DNA of 64,000 bases from Mangrovimicrobium sp033283385 (lineage in GTDB: Bacteria > Pseudomonadota > Gammaproteobacteria > Pseudomonadales > Halieaceae): assembly GCA_033283385.1 (NCBI GenBank), contig JAWMQQ010000001.1:1550001-1614000 (forward strand), written 5' to 3'. Every line of letters begins with the position of its first letter. The first letter of the stretch is position 1. The notes beneath the pieces were generated by a model. It did not search any database and was not told the origin of the DNA. It was given only the letters and a program-made list of their open reading frames with translations. The position numbers and the translations under genes are program-made. Shown here piece by piece: positions 51,096 through 61,882 of the stretch.

Positions 51096-51154
51096 TGTCG
51101 CAAATGCGACAGGCGTCCGCAAAGCGGTTTTCGGCGATTGTCGCAAACTCGACA
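51096..51154. promoter_or_regulatory. Two NifA sites upstream of nifF
   Basis: TGTCGCAAATGCGACA (51096-51111, a perfect palindrome) and TGTCGCAAACTCGACA (51139-51154). Both are TGT-N10-ACA, 82 and 125 bp upstream of the nifF -24 element. No sigma-54 element faces the other way, toward putA. Confidence 0.85.
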
Positions 51155-51225
51155 CTATCCCCCCTGGGGGGATGGACAGGCGTCGCGCCGTGACCGGACA
51201 ATAGCCAGCTTTCCGGGAGGTGCCC

Positions 51226-54200
51226 GTGTCCCAGTCGCTCGAGCAGTTGCGCCGCGCCATCCGCGACGCCCAATTCGCCGATGAACCCGCCGTTGTCCGG
51301 CAATTGGGGGAAGCCGCGACACTGGACAGCACGCAAAGGGCCGCGGTTCGCAGGGACGCCATCGACCTGGTTACGCGCTGCCGCGGCGAGAGCCACCGCG
51401 CCGGCACCCTCGACGCCTTCATGCAGGAATTCGGGCTCTCCAACCAGGAGGGCATCGCGCTCATGTGCCTGGCGGAATCCCTGTTGCGGGTGCCCGACGA
51501 GGATACGGCAGACCGCCTGATCGCCGAGAAGATTCACTCCGGCGACTGGGCCTCGCACCGCGGCAAATCCACCTCCGCCTTCGTCAATGCCTCGGTCTGG
51601 GGGCTGATGCTGACCGGGCGCATCATCCATCTCGACGATGTCTACCAGGCCAACCCGCCCTCGCTGGTGAAGCGGCTGGTGAGTTCACTCGGCGAACCGG
51701 TGGTGCGGCGCGCAGTGTTGCAGGCCATGCGCATTCTCGGCGGCCAGTACGTGCTGGGGCGGACGATTGACGAGGCGATAAAGCGCGGGCGCGAGGACGA
51801 GCACACCGGGGCGACCTATTCCTTTGACATGCTGGGGGAGGGTGCGCGCACCGACGAGGACGCGCAGCGCTACCTCCGGGCCTATGCCTCGGCGATCGAG
51901 CGCATTGCGGCGGATGCCGGCGCCGGCGTCGAATCCGTCAACGGTATTTCGGTGAAACTCTCGGCCCTGCACCCGCGCTACAGCTTCAGCCAGCGCGAAC
52001 GGGTGATGACAGAGTTACTGCCGCGAATCAAATCCCTGGCGCTGATGGCGAGCCGCGGGAAAATCGGCTTCAGCATCGACGCGGAGGAATGCGACCGGCT
52101 GGACATCTCGCTGGATATCTTCGAATCGCTGGCGCGCGATCCGGAACTCGCGGGCTGGGACGGGCTGGGCTTCGTGCTGCAGGCCTACCAGAAGCGCGCC
52201 GTGGCGGTAGCGCACTGGCTGGTGGCGCTGGCGCGCGACAGTGGGCGCCGCCTGATGGTGCGCCTGGTCAAGGGCGCCTACTGGGACAGCGAGATAAAAC
52301 GCGCCCAGGAGGAGGGGCTGGTCGACTACCCGGTGTTCACCCGCAAATGCCACACCGACCTCTCCTACGAGATCTGCGCCGGCGCGCTGCTGGGGGCGCC
52401 GGACGCCATCTACCCGCAATTCGCAACCCACAATGCCTACACCGTGGCGCTGATCAAGGCGCTCACCGCCGGAGGCGGGCGCTTCGAGTTCCAGCGCCTG
52501 CACGGCATGGGGCACCTGCTGTACGACCAGGTGCTGGCGGACGCCCCCGGTACGCCGGTGCGGGTATATGCGCCGGTGGGCAGTCACAAGGACCTGCTGC
52601 CCTACCTCGTGCGGCGGCTGCTGGAGAACGGCGCCAACAGTTCCTTCGTCAACCGCTTCCTCGACGCCAAGGTGCCGGCGGAGGAACTGGTCAGCGACCC
52701 GGTCGAGGACGCGGCCGCGCAACCGCTCGCCCGGCATCCGCATATTCCGGTGCCCGCGCTGCTCTACGCAGGGGAAATGCCACCCTGGCGAAATTCCGCC
52801 GGCTTCGACCTCGCCGATCCCCTGGCGGTGACACCGCTGCTGGATACGGTGCGCGCGGTCGGCCGCGGGCGGCATCACTGCGCACCGCTCATCGGCGGCG
52901 CCTGGCGCACCGGGCAGGGCAAGGCGGTCTATAACCCCGCGCGCACCGGCCAGCAGATCGGCGAGGTGGTCGAGGCGGACGATGCCACCATCGAGGAGGC
53001 GCTGTCGCGGGCGCAGGGGGCGCAGATCAACTGGGACAGGTTGGGGCCGGAAACGCGTGCGCAATGCCTGGAGCGCGCGGCCGACCTGCTGGAACTGCAC
53101 ACCCACAGCCTGATGGGCCTGCTGGCGACGGAGGCGGGTCGCACCCTCGACGACGGCCTGGCGGAAGTGCGCGAGGCGGTGGACTTCTGCCGCTACTACG
53201 CCCAGCAGGGCCGCGCCCAGGGCGGCGTGGTCGCACTGCCCGGTCCCACCGGCGAGAGCAACGAACTGAGCCTGCACGGGCGCGGCACCTTCCTGTGTAT
53301 CAGCCCCTGGAATTTCCCGTTGGCCATTTTCACCGGCCAGGTGGTCGCGGCTCTGATGGCCGGCAACACGGTGCTCGCCAAGCCCGCGGAGCAGACTTCC
53401 CTGGTCGCCGCCCGCGCCGTCGAATTGCTGCACCAGGCGGGCGTGCCCGGCGACGCGCTGCACCTGCTGCCCGGCGACGGCCCGCGCATCGGTGGCAAGG
53501 TCCTGGCGGACCCGCGCCTGTCCGGCGTCGCCTTTACAGGAGGCCTGGATACCGCCGCGGTAATCAACCGCCAGCTGGCCGCGCGCGAGGGTGCCATCCT
53601 GCCGCTGATCGCCGAGACCGGCGGGCTCAACGCGATGGTAGCCGATGCCACCGCGCTGCCCGAGCAGCTGGTCGACGATGTGGTCAACTCCGCCTTCCGC
53701 AGTGCCGGCCAGCGCTGCAGCGCCCTGCGCGTGCTGTATTTGCAGGAGGATATCGCAGATGGCGTGCTCGCCATGCTCGGCGGCGCCATGCGCGAACTGC
53801 GCCTCGGCGACCCGGCGCTGCTGTCCACGGACATCGGACCGGTAATCGACCGCGAGGCGAGGAACCGGCTGGAGGCCTACTGCGAGCGCATGCAGCGCGA
53901 GATGAAGCTACTGGCCGCCTGCGAACTGGACGCCAGCCACAGGGACGGGTACTTCGTACCGCCGCGGGTGTTCGAGATTCCCGGCATGGGCGTACTCCCC
54001 GGCGAGGTTTTCGGCCCCGTGCTGCACGTCGTGCGCTACCGCACCGCGGAGCTGTCGCGGGTGCTGGACGAAATCAACGACTCAGGGTTCGGCCTCACCC
54101 TCGGCATTCACAGCCGTATCGACGGTTTCGCCCGCGAGGTATTCGCCGCCACCCGGGTCGGCAATACCTATATCAACCGCAACATGGTCGGTGCGGTGGT

Positions 54201-54357
54201 CGGGGTCAACCCCTTCGGCGGGCAGGGTCTGTCCGGCACCGGTCCCAAGGCCGGCGGGCCGCACTATTTGCTGCGTTTTGCCACCGAGAAGACGCGCACG
54301 GACAATCTCACTGCCCGCGGAGGCAATACCCGCCTGTTCAGCCTGCGCGAGCAATAG
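51226..54357 (+). CDS. putA: PutA, bifunctional proline dehydrogenase / P5C dehydrogenase
   Basis: Oxidises proline to glutamate in two steps. About 1043 residues: an FAD beta8alpha8 barrel proline dehydrogenase (about 80-480; VKLSALHPRYSFSQ, RLVKGAYWDSEIKRAQ) and a C-terminal aldehyde dehydrogenase (about 540-1020; ISPWNFPLAIFTGQ, GGLNAMV with catalytic Glu region, SAGQRCSALR with catalytic Cys). It lacks the N-terminal ribbon-helix-helix domain, so it is catalytic only and cannot repress put genes. GTG at 51226 follows GGGAGG by 5 bp; GTG at 51220 is an alternative. Confidence 0.96.
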   Translation: MSQSLEQLRRAIRDAQFADEPAVVRQLGEAATLDSTQRAAVRRDAIDLVTRCRGESHRAGTLDAFMQEFGLSNQEGIALMCLAESLLRVPDEDTADRLIAEKIHSGDWASHRGKSTSAFVNASVWGLMLTGRIIHLDDVYQANPPSLVKRLVSSLGEPVVRRAVLQAMRILGGQYVLGRTIDEAIKRGREDEHTGATYSFDMLGEGARTDEDAQRYLRAYASAIERIAADAGAGVESVNGISVKLSALHPRYSFSQRERVMTELLPRIKSLALMASRGKIGFSIDAEECDRLDISLDIFESLARDPELAGWDGLGFVLQAYQKRAVAVAHWLVALARDSGRRLMVRLVKGAYWDSEIKRAQEEGLVDYPVFTRKCHTDLSYEICAGALLGAPDAIYPQFATHNAYTVALIKALTAGGGRFEFQRLHGMGHLLYDQVLADAPGTPVRVYAPVGSHKDLLPYLVRRLLENGANSSFVNRFLDAKVPAEELVSDPVEDAAAQPLARHPHIPVPALLYAGEMPPWRNSAGFDLADPLAVTPLLDTVRAVGRGRHHCAPLIGGAWRTGQGKAVYNPARTGQQIGEVVEADDATIEEALSRAQGAQINWDRLGPETRAQCLERAADLLELHTHSLMGLLATEAGRTLDDGLAEVREAVDFCRYYAQQGRAQGGVVALPGPTGESNELSLHGRGTFLCISPWNFPLAIFTGQVVAALMAGNTVLAKPAEQTSLVAARAVELLHQAGVPGDALHLLPGDGPRIGGKVLADPRLSGVAFTGGLDTAAVINRQLAAREGAILPLIAETGGLNAMVADATALPEQLVDDVVNSAFRSAGQRCSALRVLYLQEDIADGVLAMLGGAMRELRLGDPALLSTDIGPVIDREARNRLEAYCERMQREMKLLAACELDASHRDGYFVPPRVFEIPGMGVLPGEVFGPVLHVVRYRTAELSRVLDEINDSGFGLTLGIHSRIDGFAREVFAATRVGNTYINRNMVGAVVGVNPFGGQGLSGTGPKAGGPHYLLRFATEKTRTDNLTARGGNTRLFSLREQ

Positions 54358-54411
54358 CCGGATTTAGTGGTAGACTTTTCTTTCGATTGTTAGCGGTAAC
54401 CGTGGGGTGCG

Positions 54412-55851
54412 TTGGTGGGATATTTGTCGCTGCGAAAGCTGGAGCGTGGTATGGAGGCGGCCACCAGCTACGAGGAGTGGTGCGAAGCTGCGTGTGCCCA
54501 CGACCTTGCCTCCGGCAAGAGCCACTGGAAACGCCGAGACCTGTCATCCCAATACGACTACGTCGCCATTCGCCAGCGCCTCGACCGACTGCGCTCGCTG
54601 CGTGCCCGCCACGATTACCCCGGCCTGCTGTTCACCCTCAATGAAGGCATACACGGTAATGTCGGCGGCATGGGCAACTCCAGGCTCTACCAGGTCGCGC
54701 GCTATGGTACCAAGCAGCTTATCGAGGAGTATGTCGCGGAGATCGCCGATTCCCTCGAATTGCTGGCAACAGTCGACCACCCGGAAATCACCGAGGAGGA
54801 GCGCCTCGACTTCTTCCGCCGCGCCTCGCACTGCTTTGGCCGCACCGCGCTGATGATGAGCGGCTCAGGCATGCTGCTGTATTTCCACGTCGGGGTGGTG
54901 AAAGCGCTGTTCCAGCAGGATTTGTTGCCGCATATTTTTTCCGGCTCGAGCGGCGGGGCATTCGTCGGCAGTATCCTCGCCACCCATAGCGACGAAGAAC
55001 TGGCCACGGTGTTCAACGCGGAGCGCCTGGTCGGCGAGATAGAAAGCGAAAAGGCACGCCTGGGCATGTTGCACCGGATTCGCCCGCAAATCCTGCAGGT
55101 GGATGAAATCCAGGCCATCATAGAGCGGCTGATTCCAGACATGACCTTCCAGGAAGCGCTGGCGAAAACCGGGCGTCACCTGAATATCTCGATAGCGCCG
55201 GCGGAGACCCACCAGACCTCGCGCCTGCTCAACGCCACCACCACGCCCAATGTGCTGATCCGCCAGTCCATCATGGCCTCCGCCGCGGTGCCCGGCGTGT
55301 ATCCGCCGGTGGTGCTGGTCGCCCGCGACAAGTACGGCGACAAGAAGGCCTACCTGCCCCTGCGCAAATGGGTGGACGGCGCGGTCAGCGACGACCTGCC
55401 GGCCAAGCGCCTGGCGCGCCTGTACGGCGTCAACCACTACATCGTCAGCCAGACCAACCCCCACGTGATTCCCTTTGTCCGCGATTCTCGGCGGCGGCGT
55501 TCGAAAACCAGCGTGATCCGCGTGGCAGCCACCCGCACAGCGCGGGAGTGGATCAATGCCAGTATGGAAATCGCCCAGGACCAGCTGGCCAAGTACCCGC
55601 AGCTGAACCAGCTCACCAACACGATGCTCGCCATCATCAACCAGGACTATGTCGGCGACATCAATATTATCCCACCGTTCCGCTTCGCCAACCCGACGCG
55701 CATCCTGGCGCGGCTCTCGGAACCGGAGATCATGCAACTGATCCGGGTAGGGGAGCGCAGCGCCTGGCCGAAAATCGAGATGATCCGCACCCAGACCGTG
55801 GTCAGTCGCACACTGGGCAGAATCTGCGCGGACCTCGGTATCATCGAGTAG
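54412..55851 (+). CDS. Patatin-like phospholipase with DUF3336 domain
   Basis: A 479-residue protein. An N-terminal DUF3336 region (LERGMEAATSYEEWCEAACA; LLFTLNEGIHGNVGGMGNSRLY) precedes a patatin domain with oxyanion loop MSGSGMLLYFHVG, nucleophile elbow GSSGGAF and the catalytic Asp in WVDGAVSDDLP. Probably a lipase acting on membrane or storage lipids. A TTG/GTG start is needed to include the conserved LERGM stretch; the first ATG (54451) would cut it. Confidence 0.88.
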   Translation: MVGYLSLRKLERGMEAATSYEEWCEAACAHDLASGKSHWKRRDLSSQYDYVAIRQRLDRLRSLRARHDYPGLLFTLNEGIHGNVGGMGNSRLYQVARYGTKQLIEEYVAEIADSLELLATVDHPEITEEERLDFFRRASHCFGRTALMMSGSGMLLYFHVGVVKALFQQDLLPHIFSGSSGGAFVGSILATHSDEELATVFNAERLVGEIESEKARLGMLHRIRPQILQVDEIQAIIERLIPDMTFQEALAKTGRHLNISIAPAETHQTSRLLNATTTPNVLIRQSIMASAAVPGVYPPVVLVARDKYGDKKAYLPLRKWVDGAVSDDLPAKRLARLYGVNHYIVSQTNPHVIPFVRDSRRRRSKTSVIRVAATRTAREWINASMEIAQDQLAKYPQLNQLTNTMLAIINQDYVGDINIIPPFRFANPTRILARLSEPEIMQLIRVGERSAWPKIEMIRTQTVVSRTLGRICADLGIIE

Positions 55852-55852
55852 C

Positions 55853-56587
55853 ATGAGCGCGAATCCCGCCGGGTTTACCCTCCGTGAAATAATCACTACC
55901 GCCCGGGAATCCCTGCGCGGAAACTGGCTGCTGGCCTGGAAGGCGTTGGCTTGCTACCTGGGGGTCGAGATCCTGCTGGCCGGGTTTTTCATGCTCCTCG
56001 CACCCAGTGGCACCAATGATCGCGTGTTCGGTTTTCCCAATCCGCCCGGACTGCTCGACGAACTGGCGCAGAGTGTGGCGCTGCTGCCCATGTTCGCCGG
56101 GCTGTGGATGTTTGGTGTGGCGCTCTCGCGCGGGCATTCACCCAGTCCCTTCAGCATATTCTCCTGGTACGACCAGACACTGAAACTGCTGCTGGTTACC
56201 ATTCTCTCGCACCTGATGATCCTGCTCGGCACCCTGGCGCTGGTGATTCCGGGCATCTACCTGCTGGTGAGCTACCAGTTCGCCATTCCGCTGGCGGTGG
56301 ACAAGGGGCTCGGTCCCTGGGAGGCCATGGAGCGTTCGCGCAAGATGGTCAGCAGCTGCTGGTTCAAGGTGTTCGCCCTGACCCTGCTCGCGCTGCTGTC
56401 GCTGGCGGGTTCGGTCCTGCTGGCCGGCATCCCGCTGATCTGGGTACTGCCGATGCTGATGCAGACCTGGGCCATTCTCTACGATCGCCTGGCGGGCATC
56501 GAGGATGCATCGATCTCTCGCTCGCTGAAGCCATTCCGCCGGCGCAGCATGCGACGCAGCCGCGGGTCGAGGGGTGAGACTCCCTGA
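55853..56587 (+). CDS. Multi-pass membrane protein
   Basis: A 244-residue protein with about five hydrophobic segments (for example LALVIPGIYLLVSYQFAIPL, LTLLALLSLAGSVLLAGIPL) and a very basic C-terminal tail (RRRSMRRSRGSRG). The pattern (VIPGIYL, ..A..RS..) is like DUF975/BPSS1780-type membrane proteins. Starts 1 bp after the patatin gene stop, so co-transcription is likely. Function unknown. Confidence 0.78.
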   Translation: MSANPAGFTLREIITTARESLRGNWLLAWKALACYLGVEILLAGFFMLLAPSGTNDRVFGFPNPPGLLDELAQSVALLPMFAGLWMFGVALSRGHSPSPFSIFSWYDQTLKLLLVTILSHLMILLGTLALVIPGIYLLVSYQFAIPLAVDKGLGPWEAMERSRKMVSSCWFKVFALTLLALLSLAGSVLLAGIPLIWVLPMLMQTWAILYDRLAGIEDASISRSLKPFRRRSMRRSRGSRGETP

Positions 56588-56590
56588 CGC

Positions 56591-57061
56591 CTAGTGCAGC
56601 GCGCGCGACCCGGGGGAGAGGCCGGGGTCGGCCTGGGCGAACAGGTAGTTGAGCTGCAGGCATTCCTCCGCCAGCTGGCGGGTCGCGGTCACCGTGGTGC
56701 CGACGAAGTTGGCGAACTGCTCCAGGGTGAGGCCGGCGCCGCCCAGTTGCATGCCGGCGACCACCAGCTGGGGCGTGGCGTCGTCGACCACGTCCTGGAA
56801 CAGCTTGAGGGTGGGGTAATCCATGTTGATACGGCCCAGGTCCGCCGCCAGCGGCAGCAGCGCCATCGGGCGGATTTCGAGTTCGGTGGTCAGCAGCAGG
56901 CCCCAGGGCTCGAGGAACAGGCGGCTGTCGATCACCCCTTCGATATCCTGCAGGGTGGGCAGGTGCAGGCCGGCGCACTGGTCGCAGGTGTGGTACTCGA
57001 CGCGGGCCTCGTCGAGCCAGCTTTCCAGGACGGCCATTTCCAGTACTACGGGTGAGCTCAT
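56591..57061 (-). CDS. YbjN-domain-like protein
   Basis: A 156-residue protein with the YbjN/secretion-chaperone-like fold signs: LESWLDEARVEYHTCDQCAG, LTTELEIRPMALLPLAADLGRINMDYPTLK in outline, and a helical C-terminus. A CDQC pair is present. The SD is weak and the start uncertain; a longer frame is open to 57316. Convergent with the membrane protein gene (3 bp between stops). Confidence 0.7.
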   Translation of the reverse strand: MSSPVVLEMAVLESWLDEARVEYHTCDQCAGLHLPTLQDIEGVIDSRLFLEPWGLLLTTELEIRPMALLPLAADLGRINMDYPTLKLFQDVVDDATPQLVVAGMQLGGAGLTLEQFANFVGTTVTATRQLAEECLQLNYLFAQADPGLSPGSRALH

Positions 57062-57233
57062 GCGGGTGCCAGGGCTGATGCGATGGCGCCATTCTACGTG
57101 ACTCCGGGGCCCGACCCAAGGCCCCGGAGAGGGACGCGGGCGAACGGAGTTTGGCCTGACCCTCATGAGTGGTAAAGTCTTGCCCACACCCAGACCGCCC
57201 CCGGAGCGGGGGGCAATCCTGTCGAGGAACACC

Positions 57234-57986
57234 ATGTATAAGAAAACGCTGTGCCTGATCTGCCTTTTGTTCGCCTCCAGCCTTGCCCTGGCCGCGCAGC
57301 CCCTGCGTGTCGGCATGTCCGCGGATTACCCGCCGCTGGAGTTCAAACAGGACGGCGAGTACTTCGGCATCGAGGTGGACAACGCCAAGGCGGTGGGCAA
57401 GATCCTGTCGCGCCCGGTGCAGATCGTGGAGCTGCCCTTCGACCAGCTGGTGCCGGCGCTGCAGGACGGCAAGGTGGACGTACTGATGTCCGGCCTGAGC
57501 ATGACCGCCGCGCGCAGCCAGCAGGTGGCCTTCGTCGATCCCTACCTGAAGGTCGGCCAGATGGCGATCATTCACCGCGACAAGGTGGGCAGGTTCTCGC
57601 AGCCCTGGGCGATCTATCGCGAGGGCGTGCGCGTGGGCGTGGAGCCGGGCACCACCGGGGACGCCTTCGCCAAGCGCAGCCTGCCGGACGCCGAGATCAA
57701 GTACTACGACAATGCCGAGGCCGCCTTCGCCGCGTTGCGCTCTGACCAGATCGACATGTACGTCCACGACGCGCCCACCAGCTGGCAGCTGGCCAACAGC
57801 AAGCAGGACGACGACCTGATCAGCCTGTACAAACCGCTGACGGAAGAGGCGCTGGCCTGGGCCGTGAAAAAAGACAACGCCTCACTGTTGAACGAACTCA
57901 ACCGCGCGCTGGGCATGATGCGCAATAACGGCACCCTGAATTACATCCTCAACCGGTGGATTCCGGTCACCATCGAAGTACAGTGA
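57234..57986 (+). CDS. Periplasmic amino-acid-type solute-binding protein
   Basis: A 250-residue type 2 periplasmic binding protein: signal peptide (LCLICLLFASSLALAAQ), PLRVGMSADYPPLEF, GIEVDNAKAVGKILSRPV, DVLMSGLSMTAARSQQVAF and VGVEPGTTGDAFAKR, all of the polar amino acid (SBP_bac_3) family. No permease is adjacent, so it may act alone or with an unlinked transporter. The ATG at 57234 follows GAGGAA and starts the signal peptide. Confidence 0.88.
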   Translation: MYKKTLCLICLLFASSLALAAQPLRVGMSADYPPLEFKQDGEYFGIEVDNAKAVGKILSRPVQIVELPFDQLVPALQDGKVDVLMSGLSMTAARSQQVAFVDPYLKVGQMAIIHRDKVGRFSQPWAIYREGVRVGVEPGTTGDAFAKRSLPDAEIKYYDNAEAAFAALRSDQIDMYVHDAPTSWQLANSKQDDDLISLYKPLTEEALAWAVKKDNASLLNELNRALGMMRNNGTLNYILNRWIPVTIEVQ

Positions 57987-58669
57987 GTACCGCAGTGAAC
58001 GATACCGCCGAAAGTTTCAGGCAGGTGGTACGCGCGCGGCGATCGCTGCGTGATTTCCTGCCCGAACCCGTCGCCCCGGAGATCCTGCAGGCGGTGTTCG
58101 ACGCGGCACAGCGCACGCCGAGCAACTGCAATACGCAACCGTGGGTGGTGCACGTGGCTTCCGGGGCGGCGCTGGAGCGCTTGCGGGAGGAGCTTCCGAA
58201 GCGCTTTTCACGCGGCGAACTCAGCCTGGACTTTCCCTACGAGGGCAAGTACGAGGGTGTCTATCGCGATCGCCAGTACGCTGCCGCCCACGCGCTGTAC
58301 GCCGCAGCCGGCATCGATCGCGCGGACCGGGCGGGACGCGACTCGCAGTTCATGCGCAATTTCGAGTTTTTCGGCGCGCCGCATGTCGCCTTCCTGTTCA
58401 TGCCGGACGGGTTCGGCCTGCGCGAAGCGGCGGATGTCGGCATGTACGCGCAGACCCTGATGCTGGCCCTGTCTGCCCACGGCCTCGGCAGCTGCCCGCA
58501 GACCTCGCTGGGATTTCTCGCGGATTCCGTGCGCGAGTTGCTCGGTCTGGAGACGCAGCTGAAGCTGCTGTTCGGTATCAGCTTCGGCTATCCGCTGGTC
58601 GAGTCGCGGGTCAATCGCTGCGCGACCGAGCGTGCGACGCTGGACGAGGCGGTGACCTTTCACTACTGA
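57983..58669 (+). CDS. Nitroreductase family protein
   Basis: A 228-residue FMN-dependent nitroreductase: VVRARRSLRDFLPEPVAP, AQRTPSNCNTQPWVVHVAS (FMN phosphate region), DVGMYAQTLMLALSAHGLGS and the closing FGISFGYP. Single-domain, unlike the double-domain enzyme at 12.4 kb. The GTG start overlaps the preceding stop (GTGA). Substrate unknown. Confidence 0.9.
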   Translation: MSTAVNDTAESFRQVVRARRSLRDFLPEPVAPEILQAVFDAAQRTPSNCNTQPWVVHVASGAALERLREELPKRFSRGELSLDFPYEGKYEGVYRDRQYAAAHALYAAAGIDRADRAGRDSQFMRNFEFFGAPHVAFLFMPDGFGLREAADVGMYAQTLMLALSAHGLGSCPQTSLGFLADSVRELLGLETQLKLLFGISFGYPLVESRVNRCATERATLDEAVTFHY

Positions 58670-58725
58670 ACGGCAGCCAATAAAGGCATTCGGTAACTAC
58701 ATTCAATAAAAACAGGAGTCGCCCG

Positions 58726-59121
58726 ATGAACATCCCCTATCTCTGTGTTGCACTGCTCGCGCTGCTGGTGATCGTTGGCGGCTTCAAGGTTTCCATGGGG
58801 AGGGCGAAACACCGCGTCGTGCAGGGTTACCCCGATGATCCTTCGCACGCACTACACAAGGCGGTTCGCGCCCACGGCAATACGGTGGAATACGCGCCGG
58901 TGATTGCCCTGCTGATCTATGTTCTCGGCACCCTCAATCCGCCGGTGTGGATACTGGTGTGCATGCTGCTGGTTACCCTGGCTCGCTTCCTGATCTACTT
59001 CGGCCTGCTGCGCTCCACGACCCTGGCAAAACCGAACCCGGTGCGTTTTATCGGAGCGCTATCGACCTATGTCTTTGGCACAGTGCTGGCGCTTTACCTG
59101 CTCTACGCCGCATTTTTGTAG
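58726..59121 (+). CDS. MAPEG family membrane protein
   Basis: A 131-residue protein with four membrane helices and the MAPEG signature (HKAVRAHGNTVEYAPVIALL), known from glutathione-dependent membrane enzymes. AGGAG lies before the ATG. No linked genes suggest a substrate. Confidence 0.9.
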   Translation: MNIPYLCVALLALLVIVGGFKVSMGRAKHRVVQGYPDDPSHALHKAVRAHGNTVEYAPVIALLIYVLGTLNPPVWILVCMLLVTLARFLIYFGLLRSTTLAKPNPVRFIGALSTYVFGTVLALYLLYAAFL

Positions 59122-59225
59122 GTGCTTTCGCTGCGGGCGTTGTGTTTGCGCAACGCCTGTAGGAGACTCTATATTCTGAATCTCCATTTTATAATTCACA
59201 TAAAATCTCGCTTCCGGAGCACCAC

Positions 59226-60290
59226 ATGACCCTCAGTCTCGAACAGTTGACCAACGGGCTTACCCCCGAACACGATTACTTTTTCCCCGAAAAACCAGCG
59301 GACCCGGAGATGCGCGAGAGCACCTCGGTCTGGTTGTTCGAGGAAAACGGCGAGTTCGGCTTTCCCCGTATCGGCATCGAGGGCGAGGCGCACTCCTGGG
59401 AAAACCGCCTGTACCACGCCAATTTCGCCCTCGGTGGCGGACGCGTGCTGGTCGATGCCAGCCGCGGCGCTGCGCCGCCGGTAGCCGGGGCGGATGGCAA
59501 GCCCTCGGTGTTCGGCGCGGGCCCGCTGGTGTTTCGCTGCGTCGAGCCGTTCCGCCGCTGGCAGATGAGCTTCGACGGGACCGCCATTGACGGGACCATC
59601 ACGCAACTGATCGAGGGAGGCTTCGAGGAACAGCCCCGTGTGCCGGTGAAGCTGGAGATCGAGATGACCATGGAAACCCCGTCCTGGGTCGCCGATTACT
59701 CGCCGGAAAAGGTGGCGAAGATGACCCAGCGCGAAAGGGACGATGCGCAGAGCATGGGGCTGGGCTGGCGCCTGGAGCACTGGGGCAGGGGAGCCGGCGA
59801 GCTGACCATCGACGGCAGCGCGCGTGAATTCAGGCTTACCGGCTCGCGCATCAAGCGCCAGAGCGTGCGTCCGCTGGATGCATTCCGCGGCCACTGCTGG
59901 CAGTCCGCGCTGTTTCCCGACGGCCGCGCCTTCGGCACCATCTCCTACCCGGCCAAGCCCGATGCGCCGGAGTTCAACATCGCCTACGTGGTAGTCGACG
60001 GCAGGATGTACCCGGCGCGCACCACGAAAATCCCCTATATCCGCGAGGTGATGGCCGAGGGTGACGACGTGTCGCTGGAACTGGAGTCGGAGCTGGGTGT
60101 GCACCGCATCTCCGGCCGCACCTGCCTGTCCACCTTCCGCGTGAACAACCAGGATATGGCCGCGCTGGGCGCCGCGGGTTTCACCCTGCAGCAGGGCGGC
60201 GTCCACTACACCTGGGACGACCAGAGCGCCTACGGCATGATCGAGCGCTCGGCCACCGGCGAGCAGATGGAGAACGGTTACCCCTACTGA
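59226..60290 (+). CDS. Hypothetical protein, DUF7064-like
   Basis: A 354-residue soluble protein rich in beta structure (SVWLFEENGEFGFPRIGIEG, FALGGGRVLVDASRG, ALFPDGRAFGTISYPA, GRTCLSTFRVNN). It resembles proteins I know as DUF7064/7065, often near lipid or steroid catabolic genes; the family name needs checking. Start ATG after GGAGCACC. No nif role evident. Confidence 0.7.
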   Translation: MTLSLEQLTNGLTPEHDYFFPEKPADPEMRESTSVWLFEENGEFGFPRIGIEGEAHSWENRLYHANFALGGGRVLVDASRGAAPPVAGADGKPSVFGAGPLVFRCVEPFRRWQMSFDGTAIDGTITQLIEGGFEEQPRVPVKLEIEMTMETPSWVADYSPEKVAKMTQRERDDAQSMGLGWRLEHWGRGAGELTIDGSAREFRLTGSRIKRQSVRPLDAFRGHCWQSALFPDGRAFGTISYPAKPDAPEFNIAYVVVDGRMYPARTTKIPYIREVMAEGDDVSLELESELGVHRISGRTCLSTFRVNNQDMAALGAAGFTLQQGGVHYTWDDQSAYGMIERSATGEQMENGYPY

Positions 60291-60300
60291 TGGCGCGGGC

Positions 60301-60681
60301 TCAGCTGCCGGTCTGGAAATTCAGCTCCACGCCGAGGCCGGTGGGGTCCTGCAGGAACAGCTGGATGAAGCCGCGGTCGCTGAAGTCGTTGCGGCGGTAG
60401 GCGACACCGAGCTCATCGAGGCGTTTCTCGGTGCTTTCGAGGTCGGAGCAGGTGAACGCGACGTGGTCGAGGTAGCCGGTATTGCTCGCGGGACTGGCAT
60501 TTTCCCTGGCCAGCATGTGCACGATGGGGGCGCCGCCGCCGTAAAGCCAGTAACCGGCGATACCGAAATCCGGCCTGTCGCCCTCCGTCAACCCGACGAT
60601 ATCGACGTAGAAATCCCGCACCCGCGCCAGCAGTTCAGCCGGCGCTGCGATATTGATGTGGTTGAGGCTCTCGATTGCCAT
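60301..60681 (-). CDS. VOC/glyoxalase family protein
   Basis: A 126-residue single-domain VOC protein: SLNHINIAAPAELLARVRDF (metal His), YLDHVAFTCSDLESTEKRL, and FLQDPTGLGVELNF (metal Glu). Likely a small dioxygenase, lyase or isomerase; substrate unknown. Convergent with the DUF7064-like gene (10 bp). Confidence 0.85.
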   Translation of the reverse strand: MAIESLNHINIAAPAELLARVRDFYVDIVGLTEGDRPDFGIAGYWLYGGGAPIVHMLARENASPASNTGYLDHVAFTCSDLESTEKRLDELGVAYRRNDFSDRGFIQLFLQDPTGLGVELNFQTGS

Positions 60682-60757
60682 GATGCTCTCCTGTACTGCA
60701 CAGGGGCATCATAGGCGCATTGGGAGGCAGTGGCCATTCCGGCCGCGGCCGGGACGT

Positions 60758-61876
<1,119 letters not shown>

Positions 61877-61882
61877 GGAGGG

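Noticed and set aside
51096..51225. NifA sites as a control region for putA
   Set aside because: The sigma-54 element associated with them is on the minus strand toward nifF; none faces putA.
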